Assembly (NCBI RefSeq): GCF_026341275.1
Contig: NZ_JAIFZO010000002.1
Coordinates: 818,361 to 882,360 of the forward strand
DNA length: 64,000 nt
Direction: 5' to 3'
From: Streptomyces ortus
GTDB taxonomy: Bacteria; Actinomycetota; Actinomycetes; Streptomycetales; Streptomycetaceae
Part shown: in pieces, positions 33,020-41,777 of the stretch
How positions within the stretch are numbered: position 1 is the stretch's first letter
How the letters are laid out: each line of letters opens with the position of its first letter
Program-made: the position numbers and the translations under genes
The notes under the pieces: generated by a model
The model's input: only the letters and a program-made list of their open reading frames with translations
Told to the model about the DNA's origin: nothing
Database searches by the model: none

Positions 33020-34249
33020 ATGCCGAGCGTGACGCACGACGACGCTCCGCTGCTCGCGGACCTCATGCCGTGGTCCGTCGCACCTCCCCGGCTGGGCCGG
33101 GCGTGGCCGGCGGCGCCCGATCCGGCGTCCCTGAAAGCGCGGTGGGACGCGCTGATGAAGGCGGAGGGACCCGACCGGGAGGCGTTGTTCGGCGCCACCC
33201 GTGCGCGCACCCCGCACTCGGCCGTGGGGCAGCTGCCCGGCCAGTCCTCCGGTACGGGCCGGCTGGCGCGCGCCTCGGGCCCCTGCGCGGAGCCGGTCCG
33301 GATCCGGACCGGCCCGTTCGACGACCAGTGGCTGATCCCCGACCACCGGCTGATCGACGCGGCGCGTCCCGAGCTGTGGCGGGTGGCCGACGAGCACCAG
33401 GTGTTCGCCGTCGAGCAGGCGCCCTCGCCCGAGGGACCCGCGCTCCTCGCCGCGTCGGTGCTGCCGATGGTCCTGCCGCAGTCGAGGCCCCCCGCAAAAA
33501 CACCCGGCACGAAGGCGGCCCCCGTCGCCCGCCCCGGCCGCGTCCACCCCCTGTACCGGCGCCCCGGCGGCCTCGAACCGAACCTGACACCGGGCCTGCT
33601 GGACCTGCTGGCCGAGCGTCTCGGTCACACCCCCGCCCCGCTCGACGTCCTCGCCTGGACGGTCGCGGTCGCCGGCCGGGAGCCGCGCGGGGTGACCGTC
33701 CCGCTCACGGCCGACCCCGAACTGTGGTCCCGTGGAACCGAGTTGGGCCACCGCATGCTGTGGCTGATGCGCCGGGACGGCGAGCGTCCCAAACTCCCCG
33801 GCGGTCGCCGCCCCTACGTGCGGGCTCCACTGCCGCCCTTCCCGGCCGAACCGCGCTACGACCGCGAGGAGGAGACCCTCCACCTCGACGAGGGCCGCAT
33901 CTCGCCCGTGCCGCCCGCGGCCCGGGACTTCGAGGTCGGCGGCGTCCGCGTCCTGGACCAGTGGTTCGCCGCCCGGATCACCCGCCCCGAGCCCGGCACG
34001 CTGGAGGCCGTCCGCCCCACGACCTGGCCGCGGACGTGGACCTCCGACCTCCTGGAGCTGGTCACGGTCCTGACGCTGCTGTCCGAACTGCGCTCGGAAC
34101 GCGAGGGGTTGGCGCTGCGGTCGGCACCCGTCACCACGGCGGACCTGCGCGAGGCGGGCGTACTCCCGCCCCCCGCCTCCGCCCGCACCCCGGCCTCGGT
34201 CCTGACCCACGAGGAGGAGGGTCCGGAGGGCCAGTTCACCCTCCTCTGA
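33020..34249 (+). CDS. stand-alone protein similar to type ISP restriction-modification C-terminal (specificity) region
   Basis: A 409-residue protein of a kind common in Streptomyces and usually labelled type ISP restriction/modification enzyme. I recognise 'LMPWSVAPPRLGRAWPAAPD', 'EPVRIRTGPFDDQWLIPDHRLIDAARPELWRVAD', 'GRVHPLYRRPGG' and 'LHLDEGRISPVPPAARDFEVGGVRVLDQW'. It lacks the helicase, nuclease and methyltransferase motifs (no DPPY, no P-loop) of a full type ISP enzyme, so cleavage or methylation by this protein alone is unlikely. ATG 33020 or GTG 33029 starts it. Its real role is unknown. Confidence 0.8.
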   Translation: MPSVTHDDAPLLADLMPWSVAPPRLGRAWPAAPDPASLKARWDALMKAEGPDREALFGATRARTPHSAVGQLPGQSSGTGRLARASGPCAEPVRIRTGPFDDQWLIPDHRLIDAARPELWRVADEHQVFAVEQAPSPEGPALLAASVLPMVLPQSRPPAKTPGTKAAPVARPGRVHPLYRRPGGLEPNLTPGLLDLLAERLGHTPAPLDVLAWTVAVAGREPRGVTVPLTADPELWSRGTELGHRMLWLMRRDGERPKLPGGRRPYVRAPLPPFPAEPRYDREEETLHLDEGRISPVPPAARDFEVGGVRVLDQWFAARITRPEPGTLEAVRPTTWPRTWTSDLLELVTVLTLLSELRSEREGLALRSAPVTTADLREAGVLPPPASARTPASVLTHEEEGPEGQFTLL

Positions 34250-34290
34250 TCACCCGGGGTTGCGGGGAACGGTGCGGTCCTTCGTCTTCT

Positions 34291-35004
34291 TCAGCGCGAC
34301 GGGTCGAACCCGTCGAGCACCCGTTCCAGCGCCCGTCGGAACACCGCCCCCAGGTCGATCGGCCCCGCGTCCTCCGCGAACGCCGCGGCCAGCCGCGGAT
34401 ACGCCCCGCTCGCCACCTGGCCCCCCAGGTAGGCGATCCGCACCGCGTTCTCCCGCTCCTCGGACCACGGCAGCGCCCGCGCCCGCTCGGCGGTCGCCAG
34501 TTCGTTGCCGACGTACGTCGTCACCACGCCGTTGACCATCGCGATCAGCTCGAACTTCGTCCCGTACGTACCGTCGAAGGAGTCGAGGCAGGTCAGGCAG
34601 TGCTCCAGATACCGCAGGGCGTTCGGGCTGAAGCCGTAGACCGGTGACATCAGGGCCGGCAGCCAGGGATGCCGGTGCATCAGCGTCCGCGACTGGTACG
34701 CGACCCGGAGCATGTCGGTCCGCCAGTCCCCGGCCGGCTCCCACAGCTCGTGCTCCGCGCTGACGGCGTCGACCATCAGCTCGTACAGGTCCTCCTTGCG
34801 GGGCACGTAGTTGTAGAGCGACATCGTCCCGCAGCCCAGCTCGGCCGCCACGTGCCGCATCGACACGGCGTCGAGCCCCTGCGCGTCCGCGATCCGCACG
34901 GCCGCCGCCGCGATGTCGGCCCGGGTGAACGCGGGCCTCGGCCCCCGCCCCGTGCGCTCGGGTCGGGCCCAGATCACTTCGGGTACGTCGGCACGTCCTG
35001 CCAT
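34291..35004 (-). CDS. TetR family regulator (TetR_C_1 type) of the adjacent exporter
   Basis: A 237-residue repressor with a long N-terminal arm, HTH 'VSMRHVAAELGCGTMSLYNYVPRKEDLYELMVDAV' and a TetR_C_1-like effector domain common in drug-exporter regulators. It is divergent from the DrrAB-type ABC genes. Two matching palindromes (35054-35070 and 35095-35115) lie between the starts, one near each, so it most likely represses both itself and the exporter. Confidence 0.93.
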   Translation of the reverse strand: MAGRADVPEVIWARPERTGRGPRPAFTRADIAAAAVRIADAQGLDAVSMRHVAAELGCGTMSLYNYVPRKEDLYELMVDAVSAEHELWEPAGDWRTDMLRVAYQSRTLMHRHPWLPALMSPVYGFSPNALRYLEHCLTCLDSFDGTYGTKFELIAMVNGVVTTYVGNELATAERARALPWSEERENAVRIAYLGGQVASGAYPRLAAAFAEDAGPIDLGAVFRRALERVLDGFDPSR

Positions 35005-35053
35005 CGGTGTCGCCAGTCCTGCCGTCGGTGGATCCTGTCGTCACCATCCTAGT

Positions 35054-35070
35054 TACGTACAGCGTACGTA
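35054..35070. promoter_or_regulatory. TetR operator 1
   Basis: TACGTAC-AGC-GTACGTA, perfect 7-bp arms, in the 84-bp gap between the TetR and ABC starts. Confidence 0.75.
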
Positions 35071-35088
35071 GTGCGCTATGGTCGAGCC

Positions 35089-36045
35089 ATGACTACTACG
35101 TACGGCGTACTTAGTGAAGGTCTGGAGAAGCGCTTCGGGGACGTCCATGCCCTGCGCGGGCTGGATCTCGCGGTGGCGGAGGGGACCGTCTGCGGGCTGC
35201 TGGGCCCCAACGGCGCGGGCAAGACCACGGCGGTACGGCTGCTCACCACCCTGCTGCGGCCCGACGCCGGGTCCGCCCGGATCGCGGGGCACGACCTCGT
35301 ACGGGAGTCGGCCGCCGTGCGCCGCGCGATCGGCGTCACCGGGCAGTACGCCTCGGTGGACGGCGACCTCACGGGGCGCGAGAACCTACGGCTCTTCGCG
35401 AGGCTGCACCGCCTCCCGAAGACCGCCGCCCGGGCCGACGAACTGCTCGAACGCTTCGAGCTGACCGACGCGGCGGACCGGACCGCGTCCACGTACTCGG
35501 GCGGTATGCGGCGCCGTCTCGACCTGGCCGCCTGCCTGCTCGTCCGGCCCGCCGTGCTCTTCCTCGACGAGCCGACGACGGGCCTCGACCCGCACAGCCG
35601 CAACCAGATCTGGGAGGCCGTGCGCGCCCTGCGGTCCGAGGGCACGACCGTCCTGCTCACCACGCAGTACCTGGAGGAGGCGGACCAGCTCGCCGACGAC
35701 ATCGTGCTGGTGGACCGCGGCCGGGCCGCGCACTCGGGAACGCCCGCCGAACTCAAGGCGCTCATCGGCTCGTACGCGGAAGCGGTCGTCGCCCACGCGG
35801 ACGCGATGCCGGGCGCGGCGGCCGTCCTCGACCGGCTGACCGGCTCCGCGCCGTCGTTCGACCAGGAGCGGCACGCCGTCGGCGCGGTCACCACCGACCC
35901 GACCCTCACGCTCCCCCGGCTGGTCCGCGAACTCGACGCCGCCGGTGTCCCGTTGCTCGACGTGAGCCTGCGCCCGCCGACCCTCGACGACGTCTTCCTC
36001 CGCCTGACCGACGACCGGACCGACCGCAAGGAGCTGGTGGTATGA
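35089..36045 (+). CDS. ABC exporter ATP-binding protein, DrrA type
   Basis: A 318-residue ATPase of the daunorubicin-resistance family. Walker A 'LLGPNGAGKTTAVRLLTTLL', signature 'YSGGMRRRLDLAACLL' and Walker B 'VLFLDEPTTGLDPHSRNQIW' are present, with the DrrA-type C-terminal extension ('LRPPTLDDVFLRLTDD'). It pairs with the permease gene, which overlaps it by 4 nt (ATGA). No good ribosome site precedes ATG 35089, so a short leader or leaderless message is possible. The second operator lies inside its first codons. Confidence 0.95.
   Translation: MTTTYGVLSEGLEKRFGDVHALRGLDLAVAEGTVCGLLGPNGAGKTTAVRLLTTLLRPDAGSARIAGHDLVRESAAVRRAIGVTGQYASVDGDLTGRENLRLFARLHRLPKTAARADELLERFELTDAADRTASTYSGGMRRRLDLAACLLVRPAVLFLDEPTTGLDPHSRNQIWEAVRALRSEGTTVLLTTQYLEEADQLADDIVLVDRGRAAHSGTPAELKALIGSYAEAVVAHADAMPGAAAVLDRLTGSAPSFDQERHAVGAVTTDPTLTLPRLVRELDAAGVPLLDVSLRPPTLDDVFLRLTDDRTDRKELVV
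35095..35115. promoter_or_regulatory. TetR operator 2, inside the ABC gene start
   Basis: A 21-nt inverted repeat, ACTACGTAC-GGC-GTACTTAGT, with one mismatched pair. It has the same core and 3-nt centre as operator 1, with centres 43 bp apart, and covers codons 3-9 of the ABC ATPase gene. Confidence 0.7.
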
Positions 36046-36830
36046 GCACGTCGGCGTTGGCCTACGACGGAACCGCGATGCTGGGCCGCCAGTTGCGGCG
36101 CATCCGGCACAACCCCGGCCTGCTGATCCTCACCCAGACCATGCCGGTCACGATGCTGCTGTTCTTCGGGTACGTCTTCGGCAGCGCGCTGGCGATGCCC
36201 GGCGAGGAGTACCGGGCCTTCCTGGTGCCGGGGCTGCTGGTCGCGACGGCCGCCAACGGCATCATGACCGGCATGTTCCAGGCGGCCCAGGACGCACACC
36301 GGGGCGTCACGGACCGCTTCCGTACGCTGCCGGTGAACAGGGCCGCCGTACCGCTCGGGCAGGCCGCCGCCGACCTCGTCGTCACGGCCGCGGGTACCGT
36401 GCCGTTCCTGCTCGTGGGGCTCGCGGTGGGCTGGCGGATCGAGGGCTCCGCGCTCCAGGCCGTCGCCGCAGTGGGGCTGTTGCTGCTCTTCCGGTTCGCG
36501 ACCACGTGGATCGGGATCCTGCTGGGGCTCGTCTCACGGAGCGAGGAGGCGGCCGGGCAGCTCGGGGGCGCGACCTTCATCCTGCCGCTGCTGTCGAACG
36601 CGTACATCCCGACGGACAACCTGCCGGGGTGGCTGCGCACGCTCGCCGAGTGGAACCCGATCAGCGCGGTCACCACGGCCCTGCGGGACCTGTTCGGCAA
36701 CGCGCCGGTGCCGGCCGACGGCGCCTGGCCGGTGACGCACCCCGTCGCGGGCTCGCTGGCCTGGTGCGCGGTCCTCATCGCGGTGTTCATGCCGCTCGCG
36801 GTCCGCCGGTACGCGAACGACGGACGCTGA
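36042..36830 (+). CDS. ABC-2 type exporter permease, DrrB type
   Basis: A 262-residue membrane protein with about six helices, opening with a short amphipathic cytoplasmic region and 'GLLILTQTMPVTMLLFFGYVFGSALAMP'. The family segment 'LPLLSNAYIPTDNLPGWLRTLAEWNPIS' is present. With the upstream ATPase it forms a drug or lipid exporter. Substrate identity is unknown; inducible control by the divergent TetR points to a toxic small molecule. Confidence 0.95.
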   Translation: MSTSALAYDGTAMLGRQLRRIRHNPGLLILTQTMPVTMLLFFGYVFGSALAMPGEEYRAFLVPGLLVATAANGIMTGMFQAAQDAHRGVTDRFRTLPVNRAAVPLGQAAADLVVTAAGTVPFLLVGLAVGWRIEGSALQAVAAVGLLLLFRFATTWIGILLGLVSRSEEAAGQLGGATFILPLLSNAYIPTDNLPGWLRTLAEWNPISAVTTALRDLFGNAPVPADGAWPVTHPVAGSLAWCAVLIAVFMPLAVRRYANDGR

Positions 36831-36961
36831 GCCCCGCCCCGAAGGGGCACGCGGAACTGCGCGGACGGCCCTCACGGACCCGCGGCCGACCACCCCGCTC
36901 ACCGTCCCCACCCCTCGGCCCATGCATGACAAAGCCGTCGCCCGCGGGTCATGATCCCCGC

Positions 36962-38188
36962 ATGGAGCCGCAACCCCCGCCTCTGCCCCTGCCCCTGCCC
37001 CTGCCCCTGCCCCTGGAGGGCATCACCGTCGTCGCCGTCGAGCAGGCCGTCGCCGCGCCCTTCGCCACCCGGCAGCTCGCCGATCTGGGGGCGCGGGTCA
37101 TCAAGGTCGAACGCGTCGACGGCGGCGACTTCGCGCGCGGCTACGACACCGCGGCGGGCGGACTCGCCTCGCACTTCGTGTGGTGCAACCGCGGCAAGGA
37201 GTCCGTCGCCCTCGACCTGAAGGACCCGCGCGGACTCGACGCGGTGCGCCGCCTGATCGCCGGTGCCGACGTCTTCGTACAGAATCTCGCGCGGGGCGCC
37301 GCCGCGCGGCTCGGCCTGGACGCGGCCACCCTGTGCGCCGCGCACCCGTGGCTGATCGCCGTGGACATCTCGGGTTACGGGCTGTCGGGGCCGTACGCCG
37401 ACAAGCGCGCGTACGACATGCTCGTGCAGTGCGAGGCGGGGCTGGTGTCCGTGACCGGGACGGCCGCGCAGCCGGTCAAGGCGGGCATTCCGGCGGCCGA
37501 CATCGCGGCGGCGATGTACGCGTTCTCGGGGGTGCTCGCGGCGCTGGTGCGACGCGGGACGACGGGGCGCGGCGGGCCGGTGGAGGTGGCGATGCTGGAC
37601 GCGCTGGCCGAGTGGATGGGGCATCCGCTGCACCATGCGATGCATGGAGGCACTCCCCCGGCGCGCACCGGGCTCGCGCACGCCGTCATCGCTCCGTACG
37701 ACGGTTATCCGACGGGTGACGGCGGGCGTGTGCTGTTGTCGGTGCAGAACGACCGGGAGTGGCGCCGCCTCGCCGAGCAGGTGCTGGAGCGGCCGGAGCT
37801 GGCCCACGATCCGGCGTACGCGACGAACGCGGCCCGGGTCGAGCACCGGGACCGTACCGACGAGCTGGTCGCCACGGCACTCGCGGGCTTCGGCGCGGAG
37901 GAGGCGGTGGCGCGTCTTGAGGCGGCCGGGATCGCCTGCGCGCTACTGCGGGACGTGGCGGACGTGGCGGAGCATCCGCAACTGGCGGCCAGGGACCGGT
38001 GGCGGGAGGTCTCGTCACCGGTCGGGCCGCTGCGGGCTCTTCTGCCGCCGATCACGCTGCCGGGCGGGGAAGCGGCGAGAATGGGGCCCGTACCCGCACT
38101 CGGGGAGCAGACCGAGGCGGTGCTGCGTGCCGTGGGGATGACGGACGATGAGATCGCAGCACTGCGCCGGGACGGTGTGTCCGCCTGA
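36962..38188 (+). CDS. CaiB/BaiF family (class III) CoA transferase
   Basis: A 408-residue enzyme that moves CoA between carboxylic acids through an aspartyl thioester. Marks are 'VVAVEQAVAAPFATRQLADLGARVIKVERVDGGDFARGYD', the 'NRGKESVALDLKDPRG' turn and the catalytic Asp in 'KRAYDMLVQCEAGLVSVTG'. The N-terminus 'PPPLPLPLPLPLPLEG' is a Pro-Leu run coded by a CTGCCC hexamer repeat, so its length may vary between strains. Substrate is unknown. Confidence 0.94.
   Translation: MEPQPPPLPLPLPLPLPLEGITVVAVEQAVAAPFATRQLADLGARVIKVERVDGGDFARGYDTAAGGLASHFVWCNRGKESVALDLKDPRGLDAVRRLIAGADVFVQNLARGAAARLGLDAATLCAAHPWLIAVDISGYGLSGPYADKRAYDMLVQCEAGLVSVTGTAAQPVKAGIPAADIAAAMYAFSGVLAALVRRGTTGRGGPVEVAMLDALAEWMGHPLHHAMHGGTPPARTGLAHAVIAPYDGYPTGDGGRVLLSVQNDREWRRLAEQVLERPELAHDPAYATNAARVEHRDRTDELVATALAGFGAEEAVARLEAAGIACALLRDVADVAEHPQLAARDRWREVSSPVGPLRALLPPITLPGGEAARMGPVPALGEQTEAVLRAVGMTDDEIAALRRDGVSA
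36983..37012 (+). repeat. CTGCCC hexanucleotide repeat in coding sequence
   Basis: Five perfect CTGCCC units encode (Leu-Pro)5 near the N-terminus of the CoA transferase. Copy-number change would keep the frame. Confidence 0.9.
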
Positions 38189-38272
38189 GCGCGGGTCGGG
38201 GATCGAGCTGGTCCTGCCGATGGTGCCGGCCCTGCTCGGTCTCGGCCGCCTCCGGGCGACCGGGGCCGCCTG

Positions 38273-38542
38273 TCAGCGACCGCCGAACAGGGAACGGCGC
38301 AGCCGGCGCAGTGGTGCGAAGAGCGAGACCCGCCTCACTCGCGCACTCCTGCCGGTGCGGTCGTGCGCGGTGTCGCGTGCGGTCAGTTCGCGCATCAGGG
38401 ACGTCGCCTCGGCCGCCTCACGCTGAGGTATGGCAGGGCCACCCATCACCGAAAGATGGCGGTCGAGGCGCGAACTGGTCGCGCTGCTCCCGCACGTGAT
38501 CGCAGGGACTCGCGCCCTGCCACGCACTGTTATCTGTTCCAT
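38273..38542 (-). CDS. small basic protein of unknown function
   Basis: An 89-residue protein with no known domain. It has Ser/Thr/Arg-rich sequence 'CGSSATSSRLDRHLSVMGGP' and a very basic end ('RRVSLFAPLRRLRRSLFGGR'). The ribosome site 'GGTGGGGAGTGAC' directly before ATG 38542 supports translation. It lies 115 bp downstream of the anti-sigma gene on the same strand but appears to have its own leader. The basic C-terminus could bind nucleic acid or membrane; this is a guess. Confidence 0.65.
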   Translation of the reverse strand: MEQITVRGRARVPAITCGSSATSSRLDRHLSVMGGPAIPQREAAEATSLMRELTARDTAHDRTGRSARVRRVSLFAPLRRLRRSLFGGR

Positions 38543-38657
38543 GTCACTCCCCACCCATACGAGGGCACCCGGCCCGGGCAGGTTAACCCTATCGCTCCCT
38601 CGTCACACTCGTGTATCCCGGGCACGGGATTCACCTACCCGCCAAGGGGGTTGACGA

Positions 38658-39443
38658 TTACTCTCCGAATCCGAGCGATTTCAGGGCGAGTTGGACAACC
38701 GGTGCGGTGGTGGGCTGCGGAGAGCCACCGGGGGGCTCGACGGTGACAGCGAGTGAGATCGCGTCCGGGTTCAGTCCGGTGGCAATCAAGGGCGTGTCGC
38801 CGTCGATGAGCCCCAGAGAGCGCGGTTTCTCCTCCGGTCGCATGAGCCACAGCTGGTGGACCCTCTTGTTCGCAGGTGCGCCGAGACCGGCCGAGGTGAC
38901 CACGGCGGTGCGTTGCGAGGCGGACGCGACGACGCCGATGCCCTGACCGTTCGCGTCCCGTCCGGCGCCCGACCGTGCGTCGGGCGCCGCGAGAACGTGG
39001 GCGATCTCACGTGCCTGTGCCCGCTGTTCGGCCAGCTGGTCCTGTGTGCGGGACGCCTGCATGCCGAAGAGCGCGGCGACGACGAGAGCGGCGGCGGCCG
39101 TGGTGGAGGCGAGCGGGACGAGGAAGACGGAGAAGGACGAGCGGCGGGCGCGGGAGGGCGGCCGTTCCGCGCGCGGACGCGGCTGGGGTTCCGCGGTGAC
39201 CGGCTCCTGAGGGGTCGTCCGGATGGCCAGCAGGACCCGGTCGCGCAGCGCGGCGGGCGCGGGGGCGGCCGTGGACCAGGCGAGGCGGACCGCGTCCTCG
39301 CGCAGGGCGCGCACTTCGGCGGCGCAGCTGTCACAACGCTTCAGGTGCTTCTCGAATCGTTTGTGCTCATGGGGTTCCAGGGCGTCGAGGGCGTACGGGG
39401 CGGCCAGTGAGTGCAGTTCGCGGCGGCGGAAGATGCTGGTCAT
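38658..39443 (-). CDS. rskA: anti-sigma factor, RskA type
   Basis: A 261-residue membrane anti-sigma factor. The cytoplasmic sigma-binding domain has the zinc-type motif 'HLKRCDSC' (His-x3-Cys-x2-Cys, residues about 33-40). One membrane helix follows near residue 110 ('FLVPLASTTAAAALVVAALFG'), then an RskA extracellular domain ('HQLWLMRPEEKPRSLGLIDGD', 'AISLAVTVEPPGGSPQPTTAP'). Its ATG overlaps the sigma stop by 4 nt (ATGA), the usual coupling of the pair. It should hold the sigma factor inactive until signal-driven proteolysis. Confidence 0.93.
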   Translation of the reverse strand: MTSIFRRRELHSLAAPYALDALEPHEHKRFEKHLKRCDSCAAEVRALREDAVRLAWSTAAPAPAALRDRVLLAIRTTPQEPVTAEPQPRPRAERPPSRARRSSFSVFLVPLASTTAAAALVVAALFGMQASRTQDQLAEQRAQAREIAHVLAAPDARSGAGRDANGQGIGVVASASQRTAVVTSAGLGAPANKRVHQLWLMRPEEKPRSLGLIDGDTPLIATGLNPDAISLAVTVEPPGGSPQPTTAPVVQLALKSLGFGE

Positions 39444-39982
39444 GCGACGCCTCCGAGGCAGTTGCGCAGCCGCGTGAGTCCGTCGCGCATGCGGGTCTTG
39501 ACCGTGCCGAGCGGCAGGGAGAGCCGCTCGGCGACCTCACGGTAGGTGTAGCCGTCGTAGTAGGCGAGGGTGACGGACTGTCGTTGCAGGGCGGTGAGCC
39601 GGTCGAGGCAGCGGCGTACCCACTCCCGTTCGAGGCCGGCCTCGACCTCCTCGGCGACATGGTCGAAGGCGGGGCCGTTCGACCGCCGGGCCATGCGCAG
39701 TTCGCGTTCCGTGGCGGAGCGGGCGCTGCGGACCCGGTCGACGGCCCTGCGGTGCGCGAGGGTCAGGACCCAGGCGAGTGCGCTGCCGCGGCCGGGGTCG
39801 TAGCGCGCGGCGGAGCGCCAGAGTTCGAGCAGCACCTCCTGCGCCACCTCCTCGGACTGGGCCGGATCACGAACAACCCGGCGCACCAGCCCGAAGACCG
39901 GCCCGGACACCACGGCGTACAGATCCTCGAAGGCCTTCTGGTCACCTTTGGCCACGAGAACCAGAAGTTCGTCCGCCTCCAC
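39440..39982 (-). CDS. sigK: ECF RNA polymerase sigma factor, SigK-like
   Basis: A 180-residue sigma-70 family factor with region 2 ('FGLVRRVVRDPAQSEEVAQEVLLELWRSAARYDPGRGSALAWVLTLAHRRAVDRVRS') and region 4 ('YYDGYTYREVAERLSLPLGTVKTRMRDGLTRLRN'). The 'GSALAWVLTLAHRRAVDRVRS' stretch is typical of the SigK/ECF19 group paired with RskA. GTG 39982 is the start. A SigK-consensus promoter lies upstream at 40027-40054, so it likely drives its own synthesis along with the divergent DUF4331 operon. Confidence 0.9.
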   Translation of the reverse strand: MEADELLVLVAKGDQKAFEDLYAVVSGPVFGLVRRVVRDPAQSEEVAQEVLLELWRSAARYDPGRGSALAWVLTLAHRRAVDRVRSARSATERELRMARRSNGPAFDHVAEEVEAGLEREWVRRCLDRLTALQRQSVTLAYYDGYTYREVAERLSLPLGTVKTRMRDGLTRLRNCLGGVA

Positions 39983-40026
39983 CCGTTTCCCCCTTCGCCG
40001 TCTGAACGGCTCGTCCCGTCCTCACG

Positions 40027-40054
40027 TATTCGGCGCAGGAACGCCGTCGGATGG
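40027..40054 (-). promoter_or_regulatory. SigK-type promoter of sigK-rskA
   Basis: On the minus strand, CCATCC (complement of 40049-40054), 15 nt, then CCGAATA (complement of 40027-40033), 44 nt before the sigK start. This matches the CCATCC / CCGAAT elements reported for mycobacterial SigK, with a spacer about 1 nt shorter than I remember. Confidence 0.75.
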
Positions 40055-40096
40055 GGTTACGGATCAGCCGCTCGAAAACGCGGGTGAATCCCGAAC

Positions 40097-40124
40097 CAAT
40101 CCTTATTCCCCCCGGCTCCGAATG
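40097..40124 (+). promoter_or_regulatory. SigK-type promoter of the DUF4331 operon
   Basis: CAATCC (40097-40102), 15 nt, then CCGAATG (40118-40124). The -10 element and spacer length are those of the divergent sigK promoter. The expected leader is about 105-110 nt. Confidence 0.7.
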
Positions 40125-40238
40125 GCGTGCATCAGGCATCACCCACCGACGCGGTACGAGCGTGGGAACCGACCGGTCGACAGGTCGCTTCCGCCCCATC
40201 ACCGCCGGAACACAGCTTTGGGACAGAGGACGGACGGC

Positions 40239-41777
40239 ATGACACCTTTCACCAGCGGGTTCGTGGGACGCAGGAGCCTCGCGACCCTTGTCTGCGGTGC
40301 GCTGGCCACCGGCGGGCTCGCGGCCGTCGGCGTGACCGCGCTCGAACCGGGGGCGGCGAGCGCCTCCAGCCACCGGGAGGCTCCGCTCATCTCGGGGCAG
40401 CCGCAGTACGACAACACGGACGTGTACGCGTTCGCGAGTCCGGACAAACCGGATACGACGACCATCATCGCCAACTGGATCCCGTTCGAGGAGCCGGCCG
40501 GCGGACCGAACTTCTTCCCGTTCGCGGAGGACGCCCAGTACGACCTGCACATCGACAACAACGGTGACGCGCAGGGGGAGTTGGTCTTCCGCTACACGTT
40601 CGAGACGCACGTCAAGAACGACAAGACCTTCCTGTACAACACCGGCCCCGTCGAGAGCCTCGACGACCCGGACCTCAACATCACGCAGACCTACGACATA
40701 GACCTGCTGCAGCTCAAGGACCAGCACCTGGTCAAGAAGACGAAGTACGCGGACGACGTGGCGGTCGCGCCGTCGAACGTCGGCAAGGCGTCCATGCCGG
40801 ACTACGCCAAGCTCCGTTCCCAGGCCGTGCACGAGCTGCCGGGCGGGGCGACCACGTTCGCCGGCCAGGCGGACGACCCGTTCTTCCTGGACCTGCGGGT
40901 CTTCGACCTGCTGTACGGCGGGAACCTGTCCGAGGTCGGCAACGACACCCTCAAGGGCTACAACGTCAACTCCGTCGCCCTGCAGCTCCCGAACGACATG
41001 ATCCAGGAGTCGGCCGAGCAGCCGATCGTGGGCATCTGGTCGACGACGCAGCGCAAGAACGCGAGCGGCCACTACCGCCAGGTCTCGCGCCTCGGCATGC
41101 CGCTGGTGAACGAGGTCGTCAACCCGATCAAGGACAAGGACAAGTTCAACGCGTCCGCGCCCTGGAACGACGGTGACTTCCTGAAGAACGTCACCGAGCC
41201 CGAGCTGCCGAAGCTCATCGAGGCGATCTACAAGATCGAGGCGCCCGACGAGCCCCGCAACGACCTGGTCGACGTGTTCCTGAAGGGCGTCGAGGGCCTC
41301 AACCAGCCGCCGAACGTGCGTCCTTCGGAGATGCTGCGGCTCAACACCTCCACCAAGCCGGCCGCCGAGGAGAAGCGTCTCGGTGTGCTGGACGGCGACA
41401 ACGCGGGCTTCCCGAACGGCCGCCGTCTCGGCGACGACGTGCTGGACATCGCGCTGCAGGTCGTCGAGGGCGAACTGGTCGGCTCCAAGAACGACCTGGG
41501 TGACGCCGTCGACAAGAACGACGTGAAGTTCGAGAAGGCGTTCCCGTACGTCGGTCAGCCGACCTCGGGTTCGCGCGGACCGCTGGCCAAGGGCACGACC
41601 GGCACCAACGACGTCCGCAACCAGCTCGGTGACGCGCTGCAGCCCGCCGGCGCGAACGGCACGGGCGGTATGGACGACACCACGCTGATCGCCGTCTCGG
41701 CGGCCTCGGGCGCGGCGGGCTTCCTGCTCGTCGGCACGGGTCTGCTCTGGTGGCGCAGCCGCCGCCGGTCGTACTGA
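40239..41777 (+). CDS. DUF4331 family surface protein
   Basis: A 512-residue exported protein. The signal ends near 'AASASSHREAPLISGQPQYDNTDVYAF', which holds the family's conserved 'SSHREAP' start of the mature chain. The body is the DUF4331 domain ('FRYTFETHVKNDKTFLYNTGPV', 'DDPFFLDLRVFDLLYGG'). A C-terminal helix with a basic end ('AGFLLVGTGLLWWRSRRRSY') anchors it to the membrane; no LPxTG is seen. Function of the family is unknown. It heads a three-gene unit with the TPR and NicO genes and is probably SigK-driven. Confidence 0.92.
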   Translation: MTPFTSGFVGRRSLATLVCGALATGGLAAVGVTALEPGAASASSHREAPLISGQPQYDNTDVYAFASPDKPDTTTIIANWIPFEEPAGGPNFFPFAEDAQYDLHIDNNGDAQGELVFRYTFETHVKNDKTFLYNTGPVESLDDPDLNITQTYDIDLLQLKDQHLVKKTKYADDVAVAPSNVGKASMPDYAKLRSQAVHELPGGATTFAGQADDPFFLDLRVFDLLYGGNLSEVGNDTLKGYNVNSVALQLPNDMIQESAEQPIVGIWSTTQRKNASGHYRQVSRLGMPLVNEVVNPIKDKDKFNASAPWNDGDFLKNVTEPELPKLIEAIYKIEAPDEPRNDLVDVFLKGVEGLNQPPNVRPSEMLRLNTSTKPAAEEKRLGVLDGDNAGFPNGRRLGDDVLDIALQVVEGELVGSKNDLGDAVDKNDVKFEKAFPYVGQPTSGSRGPLAKGTTGTNDVRNQLGDALQPAGANGTGGMDDTTLIAVSAASGAAGFLLVGTGLLWWRSRRRSY

